Below, piece by piece: positions 27,356 through 36,282 of a stretch of DNA of 64,000 nucleotides. Origin of the DNA: Bacteroidales bacterium (GTDB taxonomy: Bacteria > Bacteroidota > Bacteroidia > Bacteroidales > UBA932); the NCBI GenBank assembly GCA_012522855.1, contig JAAYJQ010000010.1:100811-164810 (forward strand), written 5' to 3'. The notes beneath the pieces were generated by a model. The model had not been told where the DNA came from. It saw only the letters and a list, made by a program, of their open reading frames with translations, and did not search any database. Numbering within the stretch: the first letter of the stretch is position 1; each line of letters opens with the position of its first letter. The position numbers and the translations under genes are program-made.

Positions 27356-27375
27356 TCTAATCATGCAAGATTGAA

Positions 27376-28608
27376 ATGGATTCACAAGACCTGCAAAGAC
27401 TCAAAAATAAATACGACATCATTGGCAACAATGCTGCGCTCAATAGAGCCTTGGAAACGGCCGTTGCGGTCGCTCCTACCGATCTTACCGTGCTCGTTAC
27501 GGGCGAAAGCGGAGTCGGAAAGGAAAATATTCCCAAAATCATTCACCATAACAGTTTACGAAAGAACAGCAAATATTTTGCCGTAAATTGCGGAGCGATC
27601 CCGCAAGGCACCATTGATTCCGAACTTTTCGGCCATGAGAAGGGTTCTTTCACGGGCGCGATCGAGACACGGAAAGGCTATTTTGAGGAAGCGAACGGCG
27701 GAACGCTCTTCTTAGATGAAGTCGGAGAACTGCCCCTGGCTTCGCAGGCGAAGCTCCTGCGGGTGCTCCAGAGCGGTGAATACATCAAGGTCGGCTCCTC
27801 CAAAGTGGAGAAGACGGATGTCCGGGTGATCGCCGCCACCAATTCGAACTTGTTCTATGCCGTAGGGAAGGGCAAATTCCGGGAAGATCTCTACTATCGG
27901 CTGAATGCGATTCAGATTCTGATGCCTGCCCTCCGGGATCGGAAGGAAGACATCTATCTGTTTTTCCGGAAATTCACATCGGATTTTTCCGAGAAATACG
28001 GGATGGGCAAGGTGACCTTGACCAACGAAGCGATCGACCTGCTGATCAATTACCGCTGGCCTGGCAACATCCGACAGCTCAAGAACCTGGCCGAAACGGT
28101 CACGGCTCTCGAGTCGGAGAGGCTGACCCCGACCTCGGAACGTTGCGTGGTAGATGCCGACACTTTGGGGAAATATATGCCCAAGGACGAGAGTGCCCTT
28201 CTTCCCGTCGTAGCCAAGGAGATGCGCGGGGATCCGCTGCCGGACTCGGAGCGGCAGATGATCATCAAGGCCATTTTGGATTTAAAGCAGGAGGTTGACA
28301 ACCTCAAGGCACGGATGGAAACATGGGTTCCGCCTGTTCCCGCGCTCAAGCCCGCTGACGAGCCGGACTGGCAGGGGCCCGGCGCGCCGGTGCCCTCCGT
28401 GGAAGTCGGCAAGATTCTTGATATCCACAAGGAGGAACCCCGGACCCTTTCTTTGCAGAAGATCAGCAAAGAGGTGATCATGAAGGCGCTTGAAATGCAT
28501 GACGGAAACCGGAAATTGGCGGCCAAGGAAGTCGGAATTTCGGAAAGGACGCTGTACCGCTGGATCGACAAGTACCGCTTGAGCGACAAGCCGGAGAAGA
28601 AGAATTGA
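27376..28608 (+). CDS. Sigma-54-interacting AAA+ transcriptional activator
   Basis: 410 residues. The AAA+ domain starts almost at the N-terminus: Walker A GESGVGKE (about 44-51), the sigma-54 contact loop as GSFTGA rather than GAFTGA, Walker B GGTLFLDEVGEL and the RYPGNIRQL-like YRWPGNIRQLKNL. A Fis-type helix-turn-helix (RKLAAKEVGISERTLYRWI) closes the protein. No receiver, GAF or PAS sensor domain precedes the ATPase, so regulation must come from another input. It overlaps or abuts lptE and is conserved in this position in Bacteroidales as far as I recall. Confidence 0.92.
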   Translation: MDSQDLQRLKNKYDIIGNNAALNRALETAVAVAPTDLTVLVTGESGVGKENIPKIIHHNSLRKNSKYFAVNCGAIPQGTIDSELFGHEKGSFTGAIETRKGYFEEANGGTLFLDEVGELPLASQAKLLRVLQSGEYIKVGSSKVEKTDVRVIAATNSNLFYAVGKGKFREDLYYRLNAIQILMPALRDRKEDIYLFFRKFTSDFSEKYGMGKVTLTNEAIDLLINYRWPGNIRQLKNLAETVTALESERLTPTSERCVVDADTLGKYMPKDESALLPVVAKEMRGDPLPDSERQMIIKAILDLKQEVDNLKARMETWVPPVPALKPADEPDWQGPGAPVPSVEVGKILDIHKEEPRTLSLQKISKEVIMKALEMHDGNRKLAAKEVGISERTLYRWIDKYRLSDKPEKKN

Positions 28609-28616
28609 AAAAATCG

Positions 28617-29120
28617 ATGAAAAGATCTCTGATCATAGTCCTCGCGCTCGCAGCCGCGCTCCTGCAGGGATGCGGCATCTATTCGTTTTCGGGGACGTCC
28701 ATTCAGTCGGACGTCAGGACGGTGACCATCGACTACTTTGACTACAAAGCGTTGAAGGTGAATCCGACCCTCAGCAACGATCTCACGGAAGCCTTGAAGG
28801 ACAAGTTCAAGAAACTCACGAAACTGGAGGCCGTGGAGATGGACGGTGACCTGGAACTGCAGGGAGAAGTGACGGGCTATGAAGTCCGGGCGGCCGCTGT
28901 GACCGCCAATGAAGTCGCGGCGCAGAATCGGCTGACGGTCACCGTGAACCTGACGTTCACGAACCGGAAATACCCGGAGGACGATTTCGAAAAGAGTTTT
29001 TCGGCCTACTCGGATTACGACTCCACCCATTCCCTGGATGCCGTCGAAGCCGCTCTCTGCGAGGAAATCGTGGAAAAACTCGTGGAAGACATGTTCAACG
29101 CCAGTGTGGCCCAATGGTAA
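28617..29120 (+). CDS. lptE: LptE-family LPS-assembly lipoprotein
   Basis: The ATG at 28617 gives 167 residues with lipobox LLQGCGIYS (Cys19). A TTG at 28605 overlapping the previous stop is possible but less likely. The mature part (YSFSGTSIQSDVRTVTIDYF, then FKKLTKLEAVEMDGDLELQG) fits the LptE family that plugs the LptD barrel and helps deliver LPS to the outer membrane. It is part of the operon sigma-54 activator, lptE, TPR-like protein, secG. Confidence 0.88.
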   Translation: MKRSLIIVLALAAALLQGCGIYSFSGTSIQSDVRTVTIDYFDYKALKVNPTLSNDLTEALKDKFKKLTKLEAVEMDGDLELQGEVTGYEVRAAAVTANEVAAQNRLTVTVNLTFTNRKYPEDDFEKSFSAYSDYDSTHSLDAVEAALCEEIVEKLVEDMFNASVAQW

Positions 29121-29124
29121 CAGG

Positions 29125-29712
29125 ATGGAAAGAAAGGATCTGCATACGTTGACAATGGACGAACTGACCGACGTGGTGAACCTCTACCCGTGGTATGGTG
29201 CGGCACGCAAGGAACTTTGCGTCCGAATGGCCCGGATGGGGGGAAGCGAGTGGGGAACGGAACAATACGCCGACGCGGCGATGTATCTTCCTTCACGGCG
29301 CCGGATATTCGACATTCTTCGTTCGACCCGTAAGGAAGACTATTCCGACAAGGATATTGCCGAGTTGCTGCGTTCCTATCTCGAGACTTCCCGTCCGGCA
29401 CAAGCGCAGACCGGCTACCGGAGAACGGTTCGCGTGGCGGGTGGAGACTTCTTCTCCCAGAGCCAGTACGATGCCGTGCGGCGGGACGAAGACGACCTGT
29501 TCTCGAAGTTCGTTGCCGCCTCGTCCGAAGAATCCTCGGCGCGGAAGTGGGAGGATCCGGAACTGGGTTTCTGTACGGAAACCCTCGCCCAGGTCTATGC
29601 CGAACAAGGCTATTATCCTCAGGCTAAGAAGATTTATTCGAGACTGGTCTTGCGATATCCGGAAAAAAGTGCTTACTTTGCATCCCTTATCGAAAAATTG
29701 GAACAAGAATAA
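29125..29712 (+). CDS. Conserved TPR-like hypothetical protein
   Basis: The ATG at 29125, 4 nt after the lptE stop, gives 195 residues (MERKDLHTLTMDELTDVVNLY). A C-terminal helical hairpin FCTETLAQVYAEQGYYPQAKKIYSRL looks like one or two TPR units. No signal peptide was seen. Its place between lptE and secG suggests an envelope-related or co-regulated role, but no function can be assigned. Confidence 0.75.
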   Translation: MERKDLHTLTMDELTDVVNLYPWYGAARKELCVRMARMGGSEWGTEQYADAAMYLPSRRRIFDILRSTRKEDYSDKDIAELLRSYLETSRPAQAQTGYRRTVRVAGGDFFSQSQYDAVRRDEDDLFSKFVAASSEESSARKWEDPELGFCTETLAQVYAEQGYYPQAKKIYSRLVLRYPEKSAYFASLIEKLEQE

Positions 29713-29724
29713 TCATTTAGGAAT

Positions 29725-30102
29725 ATGAATACGTTATTTACCATTCTCACGATTTTGATAGTGATTGCGAGCGTCCTGCTCACCTTGGTGGTGCTGCTTC
29801 AGAGCGGCAAGGGGGAAGGCATGGCGTCTAACTTCGTGTCCGCGAACCAGACCCTCGGCGTGAGGCAGACGGCTGACCTCCTCGAGAAGGTATCTTGGGG
29901 CCTTATGACCTTCATTCTGGTGGTTTCCATCATCACTTCCTTCACGATCACCGGTGCGCAGGGAACGGATATCGACGTGACCGAGCAAATTGAGAGCGCG
30001 GCCGCCGAACAGCAGCTGGAATTCCCGACCGCTCCGCTTCTGCAAGCGGATCCCGCTATGGAGGCGCCAGCCGCGGAAACCCCTGTCACCCCGGCCGAGT
30101 AA
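29725..30102 (+). CDS. secG: SecG preprotein translocase subunit
   Basis: 125 residues with two membrane helices. The family signature is seen in VVLLQSGKGEGMASNF and the second helix follows after LLEKVSWGLMTF. An Ala/Pro/Glu-rich C-terminal tail extends beyond the usual SecG length, which is common in Bacteroidota. SecG assists the SecYEA translocon. It is the last gene of the operon. Confidence 0.92.
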   Translation: MNTLFTILTILIVIASVLLTLVVLLQSGKGEGMASNFVSANQTLGVRQTADLLEKVSWGLMTFILVVSIITSFTITGAQGTDIDVTEQIESAAAEQQLEFPTAPLLQADPAMEAPAAETPVTPAE

Positions 30103-30119
30103 CTGACAATCTGTCAGTT
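30101..30119. promoter_or_regulatory. Perfect inverted repeat upstream of clpB
   Basis: AACTGACA-ATC-TGTCAGTT has perfect 8-bp arms and a 3-nt spacer. It begins at the secG stop codon and lies about 80 nt upstream of clpB. It does not match the 9-N9-9 layout of CIRCE. A repressor site for heat-shock control of clpB is a reasonable guess. Confidence 0.55.
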
Positions 30120-30148
30120 CCGGAGAGCTGGAATATTATTTGACCTGT

Positions 30149-30187
30149 AGTCGTTTGGTCCTCTTTGGGACCGAACGACTTTTTATT
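30149..30187 (+). terminator. Hairpin with T-run between secG and clpB
   Basis: The arms AGTCGTTTGGTCC (30149-30161) and GGACCGAACGACT (30168-30180) form a 13-bp stem with one G-U pair and a 6-nt loop, followed by TTTTATTTAT. It looks like an intrinsic terminator for the secG operon. It ends only about 20 nt before the clpB start, so it would also lie in any clpB leader starting upstream and could act as an attenuator. Confidence 0.8.
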
Positions 30188-30201
30188 TATAAGGAATTTA
30201 T

Positions 30202-32394
30202 ATGGAAAACAATACGAAAAAAACCAATCTACAGTTTCTGCCCAAGTTCGCGATCAACTTGAACGACATGGCGTCGCAGGGCAAATTGGATCCCGTGATC
30301 GGAAGAGACGACGAGATCCGGCGGGTCCTCCAGATTCTGAGCCGGAGGACGAAGAACAACCCGATTCTCGTCGGAGAGCCGGGCGTGGGCAAGACCGCCA
30401 TATCCGAAGGCATCGCCCAGAAGATCGTGGACAGAGACGTGCCCGAAAATCTGAAAAGCAAAACAGTATATTCCTTGGATATGGGCGCCCTGATTGCGGG
30501 GGCCAAGTACCAAGGCGAATTCGAGGAGCGCCTGAAAGGCGTGGTGAAGGAAGTGGTGGACAGCGACGGCGAGATCATCTTGTTCATCGACGAGATCCAT
30601 ACGCTTGTCGGAGCGGGTCGGACGTCCGGTGCTATGGATGCCTCGAACATCCTCAAGCCCGCACTGGCGCGGGGAGAACTCCGGACCATCGGTTCAACCA
30701 CGTTTGAGGAATATCAGAAATATTTCGAGACCGACAAGGCTTTGGAGCGGCGGTTCCAGATGGTGATGGTGGATGAACCCTCACCGGCGGAATCCATCAC
30801 CATCCTTCGGGGACTGAAGGAGAAATACGAGAACCACCACCGGGTGCGCATCGAGGATGACGCGCTGATCGCTGCCGTCAGCCTTTCGCACCGGTACATC
30901 ACGAACCGCTTCCTGCCGGACAAGGCGATCGACTTGGTGGACGAGGCGGCTTCGAAACTCCGCCTGGAAATGAATTCCGTGCCCGAACCGATCGCGGAAC
31001 TGAATTCGGACATCCGCCACCTCGAAATCGAAAAGGAGGCTATCAAGCGGGAAGGAACCTCGCTGAAGTCCGAGAAGATCGAAAAGGATCTGGCGGACAA
31101 GGAAACGCAGCGGGATGCGCTTTTAAAGCGCTGGAATGAGGAGAAGGAGATCTTGAAGGGGCTCCAGGATGCCCGTCAACAGATCGAAGCGTACAAGATC
31201 GCAGCCCAGACCGCGGAAAGGGCCGGGGATTACGGAAAGGTGGCCGAACTGCGCTACGGCAAAATCGCCGAAGCCCAGAAGACCATTGATTCGCTTTCCG
31301 CCCGGCAGGCCGAGATCCGGAATCCGATCGTAACGGAGGCCGTGACGCCCCAGGACATCGCCGAGGTGGTAGCCAAGTGGACCGGCATCCCGGTGAACCG
31401 GATGCTCGAGAGCGAGAAGGAGAAACTCCTCCGGATGGAAGCCGAACTGCACCGGCGTGTGGTAGGGCAGGATCAGGCCATTCAAGCCGTTTCCGATGCG
31501 GTGCGACGCTCCCGGGCCGGGCTCTCGAATGAAAAACGCCCGATCGGTTCTTTCCTTTTCATGGGAACGACCGGTGTGGGGAAGACCGAACTGGCGAAGG
31601 CGCTGGCCGAATTCCTGTTCAACGACGAAAACATGATCACCCGAATCGATATGTCCGAATACCAGGAACGCCACACGGTGAGCCGCCTGGTCGGCGCGCC
31701 TCCCGGCTATGTGGGCTACGACGAGGGCGGGCAGTTGACTGAGGCCGTCCGGCGCAAGCCCTATTCGGTCATCTTGCTGGACGAAATCGAGAAGGCGCAC
31801 CCGGACGTGTTCAACGTTCTGCTGCAGGTGCTCGACGACGGTCGCCTGACCGACAACAAAGGTCGGACGGTGGATTTCAAGAACACCATCTTGATCATGA
31901 CTTCGAATGTGGGATCCAACATCATCCAAGACTATATGGAAAAGCTCCCCGATATGGGTTTTCCGGGCGCGGATCCGATTGAAGAAGCCAAGACGATCGC
32001 CAAACGGAGGGAGCAGCTGAACGAGTGCAAGGACCACGTGATGGAGATTCTCAAGCAGACGGTCCGTCCGGAGTTCCTAAACCGAATCGACGAGATCATT
32101 CTGTTCGATCCCTTGACCCGGAACGACATCCGGGACATCTTGCATATCCAGATGAAGCAGCTTCAGGAGAAACTGGCCGAGGACAACGTCAGCATCGAAT
32201 TCACGCAGGCATTTGAAGACTGGATGGTCACGAAGGGGTACGAACCGGCCTACGGAGCCCGTCCGATCAAGCGGCTGCTGCAGCGCGAACTGATCAACCA
32301 GCTCGCCACCGCCATCCTGAACGGCACCGTCCACAAGGATTCCGTCATCCAGGTCGACGCCGCGGGCGGCCAGATCGTACTGCGGGACAAGTGA
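30202..32394 (+). CDS. clpB: ClpB disaggregase lacking the N-terminal domain
   Basis: 730 residues against about 860 for standard ClpB. The Clp_N double repeat is absent: the protein begins directly at NBD1 ([11 protein letters not shown], then Walker A GEPGVGKT). A coiled-coil M-domain (about 265-380, rich in Glu/Lys/Leu) identifies it as ClpB rather than ClpA or ClpC. NBD2 follows with Walker A GTTGVGKT and the arginine-rich C-terminal end [10 protein letters not shown]. ClpB works with DnaK to solubilise aggregates. The missing domain cannot be encoded upstream, because only 99 nt separate it from secG. An inverted repeat and hairpin precede it. Confidence 0.93.
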   Translation: MENNTKKTNLQFLPKFAINLNDMASQGKLDPVIGRDDEIRRVLQILSRRTKNNPILVGEPGVGKTAISEGIAQKIVDRDVPENLKSKTVYSLDMGALIAGAKYQGEFEERLKGVVKEVVDSDGEIILFIDEIHTLVGAGRTSGAMDASNILKPALARGELRTIGSTTFEEYQKYFETDKALERRFQMVMVDEPSPAESITILRGLKEKYENHHRVRIEDDALIAAVSLSHRYITNRFLPDKAIDLVDEAASKLRLEMNSVPEPIAELNSDIRHLEIEKEAIKREGTSLKSEKIEKDLADKETQRDALLKRWNEEKEILKGLQDARQQIEAYKIAAQTAERAGDYGKVAELRYGKIAEAQKTIDSLSARQAEIRNPIVTEAVTPQDIAEVVAKWTGIPVNRMLESEKEKLLRMEAELHRRVVGQDQAIQAVSDAVRRSRAGLSNEKRPIGSFLFMGTTGVGKTELAKALAEFLFNDENMITRIDMSEYQERHTVSRLVGAPPGYVGYDEGGQLTEAVRRKPYSVILLDEIEKAHPDVFNVLLQVLDDGRLTDNKGRTVDFKNTILIMTSNVGSNIIQDYMEKLPDMGFPGADPIEEAKTIAKRREQLNECKDHVMEILKQTVRPEFLNRIDEIILFDPLTRNDIRDILHIQMKQLQEKLAEDNVSIEFTQAFEDWMVTKGYEPAYGARPIKRLLQRELINQLATAILNGTVHKDSVIQVDAAGGQIVLRDK

Positions 32395-32411
32395 TCCCTT
32401 TTTTTGGAAAT

Positions 32412-32459
32412 GTTCCCATTGTGTTATATATTTGCTTGAAATGATAACACAATGGGAAC
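32412..32459. promoter_or_regulatory. 16-bp perfect inverted repeat spanning the toxin-antitoxin promoter and start codon
   Basis: The arms GTTCCCATTGTGTTAT (32412-32427) and ATAACACAATGGGAAC (32444-32459) are perfectly complementary with a 16-nt spacer. The spacer contains most of TATATTTG (32427-32434), a good -7 element. The right arm contains the ATG of the antitoxin gene (32452). Transcription from this promoter would begin near 32441, about 11 nt before the start codon. It is almost certainly the operator for autorepression by the RHH antitoxin. Confidence 0.85.
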
Positions 32460-32724
32460 TGTAACCAAAAAGATCCAAACCGGCATCCGGATGGACAAGT
32501 CGCTATACGAGCAGTTGAAAAGGAAGGCACGGAGCGAAGGCCGATCTCTCAACAATTATGTCGTCTCGATTCTGCGATCGATTGCGGAGGAAGACAAATT
32601 CGCGAATCTCGTCATTCCCGACGAACTACCGGAAGACTTGAAGCAGCTGGGAAAAGGCATCAAACCGATTCCCAAGGAACGGTTGGAACAAGACGAAAGG
32701 CTCCGGCATATTCTGAGTATATGA
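32452..32724 (+). CDS. Ribbon-helix-helix antitoxin
   Basis: 90 residues. The N-terminal half (KIQTGIRMDKSLYEQLKRKA, then GRSLNNYVVSIL) is a ribbon-helix-helix DNA-binding domain. The C-terminal half, ending KERLEQDERLRHILSI, would wrap the toxin. It overlaps the PIN toxin by 4 nt in an ATGA arrangement. Type II antitoxins of this kind neutralise the toxin and repress their own operon, here through the inverted repeat that covers its start codon. Confidence 0.85.
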   Translation: MGTVTKKIQTGIRMDKSLYEQLKRKARSEGRSLNNYVVSILRSIAEEDKFANLVIPDELPEDLKQLGKGIKPIPKERLEQDERLRHILSI

Positions 32725-33152
32725 AAATCTTTCTCGACACGAATGCGGTTCTGGATTTCATGATCCCCACGCGGAAGGATCATGCGGCGATGAAGACCAT
32801 TTTGGGCATTTCGAAATATAATAAACTAGAGATGCTTACCTCGGCGATGTCGCTTGCAACCTCAGCCTATGTCCTGAGAGACGAACCGGATTATTTTTTG
32901 GAGACGACCAAGATTTTCCGGCGCTATGTGGGAATCGCGGATATGCCTGATTATGTGGTGGATGAGGCACTCAAAATGGGACATTCCGATTTCGAAGATG
33001 CCCTGCAACTCGTCTGTTCGGCTACAGAATGCTGCGACATCATCATCACCCGCGACAAACAACATTTCACGGACAAGTACACCATACAGCAGATCTACAC
33101 TCCCGCGGAATTTCTCGCGAAAGCCAAGGCTTCGGCTTCGCGACAGACATAA
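32721..33152 (+). CDS. PIN-domain toxin
   Basis: 143 residues with the PIN nuclease acidic residues visible in FLDTNAVLDF (Asp6), GHSDFEDALQL and IIITRDKQHF. PIN toxins of VapC type are Mg-dependent ribonucleases that cut tRNA or rRNA. It is translationally coupled to the RHH antitoxin. All key acidic positions appear intact, so the pair is probably active. Confidence 0.88.
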   Translation: MKIFLDTNAVLDFMIPTRKDHAAMKTILGISKYNKLEMLTSAMSLATSAYVLRDEPDYFLETTKIFRRYVGIADMPDYVVDEALKMGHSDFEDALQLVCSATECCDIIITRDKQHFTDKYTIQQIYTPAEFLAKAKASASRQT

Positions 33153-33166
33153 AATATTCTTATCCT

Positions 33167-34105
33167 ATGCGCAAAGTTTTCGGTATCGGCGAGACGGTTC
33201 TCGACATCGTATTCAGAAACGGGCAGCCCGAAGCGGCTGTCCCCGGGGGTTCAACTTTCAATTCCATGATCACCCTCGGGCGGTGCGGCATCGACGCCAC
33301 CCTCCTTTCCGAGGTCGGGAACGACCGGGTCGGAAGCATGATCAAGGACTTCATGGTCAAGAACGGCGTCCATACGGAACAGATCAACACTCTGCAAGCC
33401 AAGTCTCCCGTTTCTCTGGCCTTCCTCAACGACCGGAACGAAGCCGAATACAGTTTCTACCGCGACAAACTCGAGGAGCATCCCGACTTCGTCCATCCGG
33501 AACTGGAGCCGGACGACATCGTCCTGTTCGGCTCTTTCTATGCCTTGAACCCCGTCACGCGCCCGCAGTTGAAGGGTTTTCTGGAATATGCCCGCGAACG
33601 GGGCGCGCTTTTCTATTACGACGTCAACTTCCGTCCCTCCCACATCAAGGATCTCGGGAACATCGGTGGCAATCTGTGGGAGAATTTTGAATATGCCGAC
33701 ATCATCCGGGGCAGCCGGGACGACTTCCACACCTTGTTCAAACTGGAGGATGTCGACGAGGTCTACCGGGACAAGATCGCCTCCTATTCCCGACACTTCA
33801 TCTACACGCGCGGATCGGATCCATTGAGCGTACGTGGAGCGAACGGCTTCGGAAAAGAATACCCGGTCGCCCCGATCCGGACGGTCAGCACGATCGGGGC
33901 CGGAGATAGTTTCAACGCCGGTTTCATCTTCGGGATGGTGCGATACGGAATCACGAAAGAGATGATTTCGCGCGGCCTCTCCGAGACCTTGTGGGATCGT
34001 CTCGTCGAATGCGCCCAAAGTTTTTCCGCCGACTGCTGCCAGAGCCGGTACAACTATGTCACCCCGGAATTCGGAGCGCGCGTCGGCAAGGACATCGAAA
34101 AATGA
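33167..34105 (+). CDS. PfkB-family carbohydrate kinase
   Basis: The ATG at 33167 gives 312 residues beginning MRKVFGIGETVLDIVF. An upstream extension in the same frame is unlikely because it would overlap the toxin gene. The substrate motif AVPGGSTFNSMITLG and the catalytic/anion-hole motif GAGDSFNAGFIFG are both present. Members phosphorylate sugars such as fructose or ribose, or nucleosides. The exact substrate is not clear. It converges with the S46 peptidase gene, 18 nt apart. Confidence 0.9.
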   Translation: MRKVFGIGETVLDIVFRNGQPEAAVPGGSTFNSMITLGRCGIDATLLSEVGNDRVGSMIKDFMVKNGVHTEQINTLQAKSPVSLAFLNDRNEAEYSFYRDKLEEHPDFVHPELEPDDIVLFGSFYALNPVTRPQLKGFLEYARERGALFYYDVNFRPSHIKDLGNIGGNLWENFEYADIIRGSRDDFHTLFKLEDVDEVYRDKIASYSRHFIYTRGSDPLSVRGANGFGKEYPVAPIRTVSTIGAGDSFNAGFIFGMVRYGITKEMISRGLSETLWDRLVECAQSFSADCCQSRYNYVTPEFGARVGKDIEK

Positions 34106-34123
34106 GTGAATCCCAATGTGGGA

Positions 34124-36214
34124 TCAAACGGGCTTGTCGGTGATGTCCAGTTCCCTAAGAATCCACTTCATGCCGGCGTATTTGTCGAGCACCCAGAGGA
34201 CGAACCGGATATCCGTGTTGATGCACTTGTTGTAACTCTGTGTGTAGGAGGCATCGCTGGCCAGGGATTCCTTGTTCCCGTCAAAGGCGAGTCCGATCAG
34301 TTCGCCCCGGGCATTCAGCACCGGGCTGCCGGAATTTCCTCCCGTGATGTCGTTGTCCGACAAGAAGTCCACGGGCATGATTCCCTTCCGTTCCGGCGCC
34401 CATTTCCCCCAGTTGCCTTTCTCGAGCAGGAACTTTTGCCGGGCGTCCAGATTGAAATCGTGGTTCAAGGAATCGTATTTCTCCAGGATACCCTCCGTGG
34501 TACTGTACCAGGAATACAAGACGGCATCGTTCGGCTCGTATCCCCCCACGGTGCCGTAACTGATCCGCATCGTGGAATTCGCGTCAGGATATTGCAGTTT
34601 CTCGTTGTTCAGATTCATCCGGTACAGCGCGCGCTTGTATTCCCGCTCCAGGTCCAGCGCCTGTGTCCGTTTCTGAAGGTGGTCGTTCCGATGGTTGTAC
34701 AGGGTGATCGGGGATTCGGCAAGCAGCTTATGCAGCGGATCCTTCTTAATTGTCTCGATCGACTCGAGGGCCCGGATCCGCTCTTCAGACAAAAGCAGGC
34801 TCTTTTTCCAGAGGTAGTCCGCCATCGCCTTGTAGTCCGTTCCGAACCGGTCTTGGAGCGTGAACTGCATTTCCCCGAAGTAATAGTTGTCCTGACAGGT
34901 GTAATATTTTTCGAGCGCGTAGGCCAGCAGTTCCCTTTCCACCCGGGGATCCGTTTCCCGGATCGCATCCATGAGGGCTTCTTTGGCCTTTTCCAGCGTG
35001 CTCGCGTTGCCGGCGCGGAGGATATACCTGCTGATGTAGGTGCCGGTGAACAGGGTCTCTCGGAAGTAGGCTTTTTCGATCTCTCCCTTTTCCGTCCGGG
35101 CGTAGGATTTCCGGAGATCCTCAGTCAGATTGCCCCACAAGGCTTTCCGCTCTTGCGAAGCATCGATCCAGCGCTGGAGCTCGCGATCCTGGGCGCGCTT
35201 CTCTGCCGTCACGCCGAAGCGCTTGAAGCAGGCAACCATGCCGGCATTGTTCTCCTGGACGTTGCTCAGGTTGAAGAACCAGTCGGAATACTTCATCCGG
35301 ATCATCGGATCCCGGTCCATCCATTTGCGGATGATGTTGATCCGCTCGCCCCGCAACTCGTTCGAGATCGGTAGGGAAACTCGTTCCAGATAGTCCACTT
35401 GGGTCGCGGAAGCATAGCGGTCGGTACTTGCGGGGTATCCGATGACCATCGTGAAGGAGCCCGGTACGTACCCCGCCTTCGAAATCTTGAGTTTCGCCCC
35501 GCAGCGGACCGGAACGCCCTGCTCATCGTACACGCGGTAGAGCGCGAAATCACAGTTGTGCCGCGGCCATTCCCAGTTGTCCGTGTCCCCTCCGAAGTAG
35601 CCGATGCTCACCGGCGGGGCGGCGACCAGCCGAAGGTCGGTGTACACCTTGTATAGAGACATATAGTATTTCTCTCCGGTCCACATCGAAGTCATGATGG
35701 CCTCCAGTCCGGTGTCCTCCTTGTATTTCCGCTCCATCGCCGCGCCCAACTTCCGGTTTCCGAAGGCTTCGCCCTTCGCGCGGAACTCGTCCGCCAGCGC
35801 GCTCACCTCTTCGGTCACATCCAGGATTTTCTTCAAGAAGAACACTTGCTCGCCTTCGATCGGGATTTCTTGTCGTCGGTTCATCGCCCAGAAGCCGTTC
35901 TCCAGATAGTTGTGTTCCGGAGTGCTGAGTTTGGAAATATTGCCGTAGGCGCAGTGGTGGTTGGTGATGATCAGTCCTTCGTCCGAGATCACGCTGCCGG
36001 TGCAGTAGAAGCCGAGGGACACGACGGCGTCGGAAATGGATGCTCCCGGGGCGTCGGCATTGTAGATTTCACCGGCGGAAAGCCGCAATCCGCGGGCCTT
36101 CATATTCTTTTCCAAACCTTCGTGAATATCCTGAATCATCCACATGCCTTCGTCAGAGCGGGCCGATTGCCAAAACGTCGCGAGGAGCAGGAAACAGCAA
36201 ATGGTTTTTTTCAT
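34124..36214 (-). CDS. S46-family dipeptidyl-peptidase, DPP7 type
   Basis: 696 residues with a signal peptide. The catalytic His lies in TNHHCAYG (residues 86-87) and the nucleophile is Ser628 in GGNSGSPVLN. The residue 18 positions after the Ser decides specificity in this family: DPP11 has Arg there and DPP7 has Gly. Here it is Gly646 in LAFDGN, predicting DPP7-like release of dipeptides with a hydrophobic penultimate residue. S46 peptidases act in the periplasm of asaccharolytic and amino-acid-using Bacteroidota. It is next to the C69 dipeptidase/TonB receptor operon, which fits peptide use. Confidence 0.93.
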   Translation of the reverse strand: MKKTICCFLLLATFWQSARSDEGMWMIQDIHEGLEKNMKARGLRLSAGEIYNADAPGASISDAVVSLGFYCTGSVISDEGLIITNHHCAYGNISKLSTPEHNYLENGFWAMNRRQEIPIEGEQVFFLKKILDVTEEVSALADEFRAKGEAFGNRKLGAAMERKYKEDTGLEAIMTSMWTGEKYYMSLYKVYTDLRLVAAPPVSIGYFGGDTDNWEWPRHNCDFALYRVYDEQGVPVRCGAKLKISKAGYVPGSFTMVIGYPASTDRYASATQVDYLERVSLPISNELRGERINIIRKWMDRDPMIRMKYSDWFFNLSNVQENNAGMVACFKRFGVTAEKRAQDRELQRWIDASQERKALWGNLTEDLRKSYARTEKGEIEKAYFRETLFTGTYISRYILRAGNASTLEKAKEALMDAIRETDPRVERELLAYALEKYYTCQDNYYFGEMQFTLQDRFGTDYKAMADYLWKKSLLLSEERIRALESIETIKKDPLHKLLAESPITLYNHRNDHLQKRTQALDLEREYKRALYRMNLNNEKLQYPDANSTMRISYGTVGGYEPNDAVLYSWYSTTEGILEKYDSLNHDFNLDARQKFLLEKGNWGKWAPERKGIMPVDFLSDNDITGGNSGSPVLNARGELIGLAFDGNKESLASDASYTQSYNKCINTDIRFVLWVLDKYAGMKWILRELDITDKPV

Positions 36215-36282
36215 ATTCTTTTTTCAATGAATGTTGAAGTCAACGCCTCGCTGTCTTAGATTTTCAGCGCGGTGTCCGGCGT

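Noticed and set aside
30101..30119. CIRCE element upstream of clpB
   Set aside because: The arms and spacer do not match the 9-N9-9 CIRCE layout, so only an unnamed inverted repeat is reported.
34106..35374. Long plus-strand frame opposite the S46 peptidase (422 codons)
   Set aside because: The peptidase has intact catalytic residues and the antisense product resembles no protein.
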